A stretch of 28,555 nt of DNA. Source: a virus. The notes below the pieces were generated by a model. The model did no database searches and was not told the origin of the DNA. It worked only from the letters and a program-made list of their open reading frames with translations. Both the position numbers and the translations under genes were made by a program. The stretch is from positions 1-28,555 of the IMG/VR virus record IMGVR_UViG_3300047322_000171. One strand, given 5' to 3'. Position 1 is the stretch's first letter; every line of letters starts with the position of its first letter. This document shows positions 9,360-14,854 of the stretch, piece by piece.

Positions 9360-9995
9360 ATGCAATCGACCATCGTCGTTACCACCCCGGCGACGTCAAT
9401 CGACCTGATCGCGCTCGACGAACTCAAGCGCGCGCTAAACATTACCTCGACCGTGCAGGATCAAATGCTCGCGGATCTCATTACGCGGGTATCCGATGAA
9501 ATTGCCGCCTATTGCAGCCGCGTCTTTGGCTACGAGACCGTGGTCGAAACCTTTACCGAAATCCCCGACGACAAGGCGCGGCTTTTTCTGGCGCGCTTTC
9601 CGATCCCGCAAGACTCAACCGGGATCACCTCGATCACCAGCGGCGGCACGGCGCTGGCCTATCCCGATGGCATGTTGCTCGATTCATTGTGGGGCAAGCT
9701 GACGTTGCCGTCGGGCGTCTACACCACGCAAACAGTTATCAACTATTCGGGCGGCTATCATCTGCCCGACGAGGCTCCGCCCGCGCTCAAGCAAGCGGCC
9801 GTGATCCTCATGCGCGAGGCGTACTACGCCACCATTCGCGGCGACGCCACCGTGCGCATGATCGGCCACAAGGAAAGCCGCATCATTTATTTCGATCCGA
9901 ACTTGCTGGCGCGCGGCATCGCCGGATCGGGCGGCACGCCCGCGCAACGCGCGGTCGGCGACTTGCTGACGAGTTTCACGCGCTACGAGGCTTGA
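9360..9995 (+). CDS. Head-tail connector protein (gp6-like)
   Basis: This 211-aa protein begins MQSTIVVTTPATSIDLIALD. The pattern 'LIALDELKRALNI...QDQMLADLITRVSDEIAAYCSR' is the start of the gp6/phage_connect family, which forms the adaptor ring under the portal and closes the head before tail joining. 'HLPDEAPPALKQAAVILMREAYY' is also typical of the C-terminal helix region. The ATG follows AAGG very closely; a TTG start at 9330, overlapping the preceding gene, is possible. Position directly after the portal block supports the role. Confidence 0.85.
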   Translation: MQSTIVVTTPATSIDLIALDELKRALNITSTVQDQMLADLITRVSDEIAAYCSRVFGYETVVETFTEIPDDKARLFLARFPIPQDSTGITSITSGGTALAYPDGMLLDSLWGKLTLPSGVYTTQTVINYSGGYHLPDEAPPALKQAAVILMREAYYATIRGDATVRMIGHKESRIIYFDPNLLARGIAGSGGTPAQRAVGDLLTSFTRYEA

Positions 9996-10001
9996 CGAAC
10001 A

Positions 10002-10514
10002 ATGCTGCATGTCACGCTCGATCCGTCGCTGCGCGACATGAAGCAATGGTTAAAAGAGGCGCTTTATACCGATATCAATAAACATTTTAAGCATCGGCTG
10101 CCCGACGAGGTGGTGATTTTCAGGAACGTTCGTTACGCGTGGAAAAAACGCTACGACGACAACGATCTCGTCAAGATCGTGACGGCCAACGACGGTGACG
10201 TGTGCAAATTCTGCATCGATATGGTGCAACATAATCCGTACCGATACGGCGACGCGAAAAAAATGTTGCCGCATCATCCGAAATGCCGCTGCCAAATCCG
10301 CTCGCTGCGCGCGACCGATCCCGGCTACCTCATGCAACCGACAGTCAAGAAAGCGCGCGCCTACGCGAAAGTATGGCTCAAGCGTCACCTCAACAAAGGC
10401 AAGACGCCGCAGCGCGGCGCGACGATCAAGCGAATCCGCAAGAAAAAGGGCCGCCGCGTGGTCGCGCCGAGCGGCTACCGCGCGATCCGAATCCGCACAA
10501 GCCGAGGCAGCTAA
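10002..10514 (+). CDS. Small MuF-like protein with Cys/His cluster
   Basis: This 170-aa basic protein contains 'DGDVCKFCIDM' (Cys68, Cys71) and 'HHPKCRCQIR' (Cys95, Cys97), separated by 23 residues. The CxxC...HPxCRC pattern is the signature of the C-terminal segment of the SPP1 gp7/MuF minor head proteins, but the usual N-terminal portal-linked domain is absent and the protein is much shorter. Residues 110-170 are very basic (KRIRKKKGRRVV). It probably binds a metal ion and sits at the head-tail interface. Adjacent genes are joined with 0-6 nt gaps. The family link is by motif only. Confidence 0.75.
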   Translation: MLHVTLDPSLRDMKQWLKEALYTDINKHFKHRLPDEVVIFRNVRYAWKKRYDDNDLVKIVTANDGDVCKFCIDMVQHNPYRYGDAKKMLPHHPKCRCQIRSLRATDPGYLMQPTVKKARAYAKVWLKRHLNKGKTPQRGATIKRIRKKKGRRVVAPSGYRAIRIRTSRGS

Positions 10515-10895
10515 ATGCCGGTCAACTTTTCCGATCTCGTTTACCTGCCGAATTTCAACACGTTCGCGCGCGCGATCTTTATTACGCCGCTCGCCAGCCA
10601 GCCGGGCCAGCCGGTCTATCAGGCGCGCGGCATATTCGACACCGTGCCGATAGACGTGGTGGCGCTCGACGGCTCGATCATTTCCGAGCAACGCACGATT
10701 CTCGATCTGCGCGAGGTCGAGTTTGCGGTGCTGCCGGTGCAAGGCGATCAGTTCGCCATTCCGGCCGACGGCGGGCTGCCCGACGCTGGCAATTGGGAAG
10801 CCATCGACACCTCGCGCAACGGCGGCGGCGAGACGACGCTCACGCTGCGCAAATTGATGACGGCAAAACCGTCGCTGCGCGTGGTTCATAAATGA
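10515..10895 (+). CDS. Head-tail joining protein, lambda FII-like
   Basis: This 126-aa protein begins immediately after the stop of the previous gene. It has a compact beta pattern: 'ARGIFDTVPIDVVALDGSII', 'QRTILDLREVEFAVLPVQGD', and 'NGGGETTLTLRKL' near the C-terminus. This resembles the Phage_attach/FII group, which fills the junction between the connector and the tail end. Its place between connector and tail-completion genes agrees. I rate the family assignment as probable rather than certain. Confidence 0.68.
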   Translation: MPVNFSDLVYLPNFNTFARAIFITPLASQPGQPVYQARGIFDTVPIDVVALDGSIISEQRTILDLREVEFAVLPVQGDQFAIPADGGLPDAGNWEAIDTSRNGGGETTLTLRKLMTAKPSLRVVHK

Positions 10896-11542
10896 CGCAA
10901 ACCCCGGCGCTGATTATGCGCGATGCGATCTACGAGCGCGTTAAGGCGATGCCGTTCTTTGCCGGGTTCACGTTCGCAAAAAACAAGATGCTGCGCGTGC
11001 AACCCGCCGATCTGCCCTATTGCGGCATTTACAAGATCAACGAGTTGATGCTGCCCGAGGGCGACCCGAACGCGGGCGATATCCGCTTGCGCGATTCGGC
11101 GCGCTACGGCTTTTCGGTAATCATCGTCGACAATGAGAACGAGGACGGCGAGGCGACGCTCGATGCGGCGTTCGCCGAGATCACGAACGGCTTGTTAACC
11201 GACACGACGCTGACCGGGTTCAATCATAAATTGCTGCAAGGGATCACGCGGGTTGAGTCAATGAACGTTTACGGCTCGGTCGCGCTCGACAACGAAACGC
11301 CGGTGCTCGAATTGCAAGTCGATATCACCGCCGACCTCGGCACCGCGATATTCAAGCCAACCATCGTCGACGACTTTATCACGCTGCACGTCGACGCCCG
11401 ACCGATCCAAAACCCCGACGCACCTATCGTCGAGATGCAATGGAATATGCAGACCGGCGAGATCAGCACAAAAGCGAGGAAGCCAAATGGCAAAAATAAA
11501 AGTGACACCAAACCGCGACGACGTGCCGCCGCATCCGATTGA
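10892..11542 (+). CDS. Tail completion/terminator-like protein
   Basis: This 216-aa protein starts with an ATGA overlap with the previous gene. The N-terminal part 'ALIMRDAIYERVKAMPFFAG' and the beta-rich centre (YGFSVIIVDNENEDGEATLD, then LDNETPVLELQVDITADLG) follow the layout of tail completion or terminator proteins in phages with this gene order. A basic, disordered tail follows (KPNGKNKSDTKPRRRAAASD). The last 56 nt overlap the start of the DUF2635 gene. The role is inferred mainly from position. Confidence 0.65.
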   Translation: MTQTPALIMRDAIYERVKAMPFFAGFTFAKNKMLRVQPADLPYCGIYKINELMLPEGDPNAGDIRLRDSARYGFSVIIVDNENEDGEATLDAAFAEITNGLLTDTTLTGFNHKLLQGITRVESMNVYGSVALDNETPVLELQVDITADLGTAIFKPTIVDDFITLHVDARPIQNPDAPIVEMQWNMQTGEISTKARKPNGKNKSDTKPRRRAAASD

Positions 11543-11720
11543 CGGGGCCATGCGCCCCGAGGGCTGCGAGTGGACGGCCGATCAATACACGTTCCGGCTC
11601 ATTCGAGACGGCGACATTAGCGAGGTGCCACCCGAGGGCAGCGGCGACCCGCAACGGGCCGCCCGCCACGCCTCGACCGCCGTCGAGGCTGACGACGGCG
11701 GCAAAAGAAAACCCCGCTAA
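11487..11720 (+). CDS. DUF2635 protein (Mu gp38-like)
   Basis: This 77-aa protein contains 'MRPEGCEWTADQYTFRLIRD' followed by 'GDISEVPPEGSGD'. In Mu-like phages a small DUF2635 protein of this type ends in '...RRLRDGDV' and lies directly before the tail sheath gene. Here AGGAAG precedes the ATG, and the sheath follows after a homing endonuclease insertion. Function is unknown, although the conserved position links it to contractile tail assembly. The N-terminal part is encoded inside the end of the previous gene. Confidence 0.78.
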   Translation: MAKIKVTPNRDDVPPHPIDGAMRPEGCEWTADQYTFRLIRDGDISEVPPEGSGDPQRAARHASTAVEADDGGKRKPR

Positions 11721-11733
11721 ATCGGAAAAATCC

Positions 11734-11760
11734 CGGCCCGCGCAAGCGGGCCGTTTCATT
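11734..11760 (+). terminator. Terminator with GCAA tetraloop before the homing endonuclease
   Basis: CGGCCCGC (11734-11741) and GCGGGCCG (11746-11753) form an 8-bp stem closed by a GNRA-type GCAA loop, followed by TTTCATTTCC. It ends only 4 nt before the start codon of the endonuclease gene, so it may limit both transcription into that gene and access to its start. Confidence 0.8.
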
Positions 11761-11764
11761 TCCG

Positions 11765-12451
11765 ATGCACGAGTACGTCGTTTATTGGCTGTTCGACGAA
11801 ACATGCGTTTCGCCGCAACGACACGGCTACGTCGGCGTAACCCACAATCTAACACGGCGAACGCGTGAGCACCGTCGCCGTGGCCGCTTCCCACCAACCG
11901 TCAAGGTGCGGGTGCTCACTCAAGGGACACTCGCCGAGTGTCGCGCCGTCGAATGGTTATTGCGGCCCGTGTCGTTCATCGGCTGGAATTTCGCGGTCGG
12001 CGGCAAACCGTCAGTTAATCACACCGACGAGGTGCGTGCGAAATTGAGGGCCGCGCAGCTCGGGCGAAAGTATTCGGCAGAAAGCATCGAACGGCGGCGC
12101 GTCGCCTCTCGCGGCCGAACAAATAAAGGTCGCCTCGGTCAAAAAAAATCGCCGGAGGAGCGCGCCAAAATTGCAGCGGCGCAGATCGGCCGAACAGCGT
12201 CGGAAGCAACCCGCGCAAAAATCGCCGAAAGCAAACGCGGCAATAAAAACAGGCTCGGCAAACATCACTCCGAAACGACGCGCGAACTAATCCGACTCAA
12301 GAAATCCGGTGTTCCGATTCATTCCGACGAGCACAAGCGCGCACTCGCGGAGCGGATGAAGGGGAACGCTTACACAAAGGGCAAGCCGTGGTCGGCCGCC
12401 CGTCGTCTTGCATCAATTGAAAGGAGATCACGTCATGCCGATTTCGTTTAA
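11765..12451 (+). CDS. Free-standing GIY-YIG homing endonuclease with NUMOD3 repeats
   Basis: This 228-aa protein carries the GIY-YIG core as 'EYVVYWLF' (Tyr7) and 'HGYVGVTHNLTRRTREH' (Tyr22, Gly24, a catalytic Arg at 31/32, His36), then 'AECRAVEWLL' with the metal-binding Glu, probably Glu63, and 'GWNFAVGG'. Residues 84-215 hold four NUMOD3-type DNA-binding repeats (for example TDEVRAKLRAAQLGRKYS and SPEERAKIAAAQIG). Such enzymes cut a related genome lacking the insertion and are copied in by repair. No intron or intein border is visible, so it is an intergenic, free-standing form. It has no clear ribosome binding site, and a terminator hairpin lies directly upstream. Its last 17 nt overlap the sheath gene. 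Confidence 0.92.
   Translation: MHEYVVYWLFDETCVSPQRHGYVGVTHNLTRRTREHRRRGRFPPTVKVRVLTQGTLAECRAVEWLLRPVSFIGWNFAVGGKPSVNHTDEVRAKLRAAQLGRKYSAESIERRRVASRGRTNKGRLGQKKSPEERAKIAAAQIGRTASEATRAKIAESKRGNKNRLGKHHSETTRELIRLKKSGVPIHSDEHKRALAERMKGNAYTKGKPWSAARRLASIERRSRHADFV
12420..12434 (+). promoter_or_regulatory. Strong ribosome binding site of the sheath gene inside the endonuclease gene
   Basis: AAAGGAG lies in the 3' coding end of the homing endonuclease gene, 8 nt before the sheath ATG at 12435. It fixes the sheath start and ties the endonuclease 3' border to expression of an essential tail gene. Confidence 0.85.
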
Positions 12452-13955
12452 CAGCATTCCATCGGGTTGGAAGCTCCCATTAGTGTACATTGAAGTTGAC
12501 CCGAGCCAAGCGGGCACCCCGACGTCGCAGAAATATGCGTTGCTCGTCGACTACAAGCTGACGGCTGGCGTCGCGCCGACCGATATTCCAATTGCGTGCG
12601 GCTCGATCTCGGACGCGAACAATCTCGCGGGGCAGGGCTCGCCGCTGGCGCGCATGTATGCGGCGTTCTTTGCGCTCAACAAGTCGACGCCGGTCCTGTT
12701 GCTGCCGATGGGGCAACCGGCCGCTGGCGTTGCCGCGACCGGCACCATCACCGTCGCCACGCCCGCGACGCAAGCCGGACAAATCGACCTCTATATCGCC
12801 GGGCAGCACATCGCCGTCGGCGTTGCCGCCGCCGATCCCATCGCCACAGTCGGCACCAACATCGCGGCCGCCATCACGGCAATGCCGGATCTCCCGGTTA
12901 CGGCGGCGGCGGCCGGTGCCGTTGTTACGGTCACGGCCAAATGGAAGGGCATCACCGGCAACGATATTGCCATCGACTACAACGTGCTCGGCCCGAACGG
13001 CGGCGAACAATTCCCGCCCGGCCTCACGCTCACGCCAGCGGCGGGGGCCAACCTGACGGGCGGCGTCGGCTCGCCGGTCTGGACAACGGCCATCGCCAAC
13101 CTCGGCGACGAGCCCTACGAATATGTGGGCTTAGGCTTCAACGATAGCGGCTCGCTGATCGCGTGGGAGACCGAATACGGCTTCAGCGACTCCGGCCGGT
13201 GGGGCTGGCTGCGCGAGGTCTACGGCCATTTGATCTCGGCCAAGCGCGACACCTACGCCAATCTCTTTAGCTACGGCCCGACCAACAACAGCGGCGTTTT
13301 GTCGTTGCTGGCAATCGAACCGGATTCGCCGACGCCGATTTATGAATGGATCGGGGCCTATGCCGCGCGCGCGGCCGGGGCCTTGTCAATCGATCCGGCG
13401 CGGCCGCTGCAAACTTTGACGCTCGATGGTGTTACGCCAGCGCCGAAAAACTTGCGCTTCAACAAGACGCAGCTCAACGCAATCGCTGGCGTCGGCTTGG
13501 CCGTGCAAGGCGTGGTTGCTGGCGGCGCAGCGCCGTCAATCGCCCGAGAGCAAACGACCTACCAAAAGAACACGCTCGGGCAAGCCGACAATGCCTACGA
13601 GTTGATGACGACGCTCGCCACGCTGGCCGAGCTGTTCCGGCGTATGCGGCAATCGATCACCAACAAATATCCACGCAGCAAACTTGCTGATTCGGGGACT
13701 CGTTTTGGCCCCGGGCAAGCCATCGTGACGCCGAACATCATTCGCGCCGAGCTCGTCGCCGAGTACCGGCAATGCGAATACGACGGCCTCGTCGAGAACG
13801 GCGATGCGTTCAAGGCGGCGCTAATCGTCGAGCGCGACGACGTAGATCCGAACCGCGTCAATGTCCTCTATCCGCCCGACGTCATTAACCAAATGAGAAT
13901 GTTCGCGGTGCTCGCGCAATTCCGTCTGCAATTCCCACTCTCACTCGCCGCCTAA
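12435..13955 (+). CDS. Contractile tail sheath protein, Mu gpL-like
   Basis: The sheath surrounds the tail tube and contracts to drive it through the cell envelope. The 506-aa protein begins MPISFNSIPSGWKLPLVYIE, the standard opening of the Mu-like family ('I P ... P ... Y I E'). It has the family's C-terminal segments 'NAYELMTTLATLAELFRRM', 'YPRSKLADSGTRFGPGQAIV' and the closing 'RVNVLYPPDVINQMRMFAVL'. Residues about 100-210 form an Ala/Thr/Val-rich beta domain, an outward-facing insertion typical of the group. The upstream in-frame ATG at 12408 was rejected because of the AAAGGAG site. The gene is followed by tube and chaperone genes in the order seen in Mu. Confidence 0.95.
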   Translation: MPISFNSIPSGWKLPLVYIEVDPSQAGTPTSQKYALLVDYKLTAGVAPTDIPIACGSISDANNLAGQGSPLARMYAAFFALNKSTPVLLLPMGQPAAGVAATGTITVATPATQAGQIDLYIAGQHIAVGVAAADPIATVGTNIAAAITAMPDLPVTAAAAGAVVTVTAKWKGITGNDIAIDYNVLGPNGGEQFPPGLTLTPAAGANLTGGVGSPVWTTAIANLGDEPYEYVGLGFNDSGSLIAWETEYGFSDSGRWGWLREVYGHLISAKRDTYANLFSYGPTNNSGVLSLLAIEPDSPTPIYEWIGAYAARAAGALSIDPARPLQTLTLDGVTPAPKNLRFNKTQLNAIAGVGLAVQGVVAGGAAPSIAREQTTYQKNTLGQADNAYELMTTLATLAELFRRMRQSITNKYPRSKLADSGTRFGPGQAIVTPNIIRAELVAEYRQCEYDGLVENGDAFKAALIVERDDVDPNRVNVLYPPDVINQMRMFAVLAQFRLQFPLSLAA

Positions 13956-13971
13956 CTAACGGAGTCAACCA

Positions 13972-14346
13972 ATGTCGAACAGATTTGCGGGCGTTGCCTA
14001 TTGGAGCGTCGACGGGCGGCAACTGGCCGTGCGCGGCAATCTTGAGGTCATGCCGTCACGCTACGAACGAACCGGAATCGCCGGGCAAGACGCGGTGCAT
14101 GGATATTCCGAATTGCCGGTGGTGCCCTATATCGCTGGCGACGTCTCGACGCTGGAGGGAACGTCGGTCGAGAATATCGACGCCGTTACCGACGCGACCA
14201 TCACGGTCGAGATGGCGAACGGCAGCGTGTTCGTTCTCCGCAACGCGTGGCGTGCCGAACGCTCGACCGTCAACACGCGCGATGGGCAATTTCATGTGCG
14301 GTTTGAGGGCCTAAGCTGCGATGAACTTGTAGCGGCGGCCGCATGA
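13972..14346 (+). CDS. Tail tube protein, Mu gpM-like
   Basis: The tube subunits stack inside the sheath and form the DNA channel. This 124-aa protein starts MSNRFAGVAYWSVDGRQLAV and contains 'VMPSRYERTGIAGQDAVHGY', both typical of the Phage_tail_tube (gpM) family, with a beta-rich body ('DATITVEMANGSVFVLRNAW') and 'GQFHVRFEG' near the end. CGGAG lies 8 nt upstream. It follows the sheath by 16 nt, and its stop overlaps the chaperone start (ATGA). Confidence 0.93.
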   Translation: MSNRFAGVAYWSVDGRQLAVRGNLEVMPSRYERTGIAGQDAVHGYSELPVVPYIAGDVSTLEGTSVENIDAVTDATITVEMANGSVFVLRNAWRAERSTVNTRDGQFHVRFEGLSCDELVAAAA

Positions 14347-14708
14347 GCGTGACCGATCTCAAGGCGCGCGAGGCAAGCGCGCCGCCATTGCCCGAGGAAA
14401 CGCCGCCGCCGATCCCGGGCTACACGCTTGAGCTCACAAAACCCATCGAGGCGCACGGCCAGCAAATTAGCAAGATCACGTTCCGCGAGCCGACCGGGCG
14501 CGACCTGTTGAACGTCGGCAACCCGGTCGTGTTCGATCCGATCTCGGATCCGCCGAAAGTCGTTCACGACGAGCGGCGCATGAACGCGATGCTCTCATTG
14601 CTCGGCAACGTGCCGCCGTCGTCGATCTTGGCGCTCTCGCCGCGCGATTGGATCACGTGCGCATGGGGCATAACCCCTTTTTTTATGCCGTGGCCCGGCA
14701 AGGTGTAG
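14343..14708 (+). CDS. Tail assembly chaperone, short form (Mu gp41-like)
   Basis: This 121-aa product belongs to the Mu gp41-like tail assembly chaperone group. A proline-rich start is followed by 'YTLELTKPIEAHGQQISKIT', 'FREPTGRDLLNVGN' and 'ILALSPRDWITCAWG'. Chaperones of this kind coat the tape measure before the tube forms. The reading frame passes through a run of seven T's at 14678-14684 and ends shortly after, while a second frame continues to 14848. This is the usual layout for a chaperone gene that makes two products in a fixed ratio by frameshifting, as G/GT in lambda. It sits between tube and tape measure, as expected. Confidence 0.88.
   Translation: MSVTDLKAREASAPPLPEETPPPIPGYTLELTKPIEAHGQQISKITFREPTGRDLLNVGNPVVFDPISDPPKVVHDERRMNAMLSLLGNVPPSSILALSPRDWITCAWGITPFFMPWPGKV
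14678..14685 (+). other. Probable -1 ribosomal frameshift site (T7 slippery run)
   Basis: The zero frame reads CCT TTT TTT ATG. The heptamer T-TTT-TTT lets both the P- and A-site tRNA(Phe) re-pair after slipping back one base, so reading continues as TAT GCC GTG. A small 5-bp hairpin (TGCCG/CGGCA, 14686-14700) follows immediately. The fused product would have 168 aa. The position in the chaperone gene matches known conserved frameshifts. Confidence 0.85.
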
Positions 14709-14848
14709 AGGTCGATCTCGTCGGCGATTGTTGTCGGCTCGCGGTGACGTTCCAATGCAGCCCGACGCTATTCCTCGATCTGCAAATGTCACAACTCTGG
14801 CGGCTCATGGAAAGGGCCAGCGACGTCGTTGAGGAAATGCGGAGATAA
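14684..14848 (+). CDS. Frameshift extension of the tail assembly chaperone (T domain)
   Basis: This is the -1 frame continuation after the slip at 14678-14684: 54 residues starting YAVARQGVEVDLVGDCCRLA and ending with an amphipathic helix (LWRLMERASDVVEEMRR). It has no good start of its own; the ATG at 14648 in this frame lies deep in the zero-frame coding region and lacks a clear ribosome binding site. In other phages the extended form binds the tape measure. The stop lies 6 nt before the tape measure start. The alternative is a sequencing error in the T run, which would fuse the two frames permanently; the reported layout matches recoding better. Confidence 0.82.
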   Translation, partial: YAVARQGVEVDLVGDCCRLAVTFQCSPTLFLDLQMSQLWRLMERASDVVEEMRR

Positions 14849-14854
14849 AACGCA

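Noticed and set aside
11734-12451. Group I intron or intein around the homing endonuclease
   Set aside because: DUF2635 and the sheath are separate complete genes, no split exon is seen, and the endonuclease has no splicing motifs, so it is free-standing.
14678-14848. Independent gene starting at ATG 14648
   Set aside because: It has no clear ribosome binding site and lies in the zero-frame chaperone gene; the slippery T run gives a better explanation.
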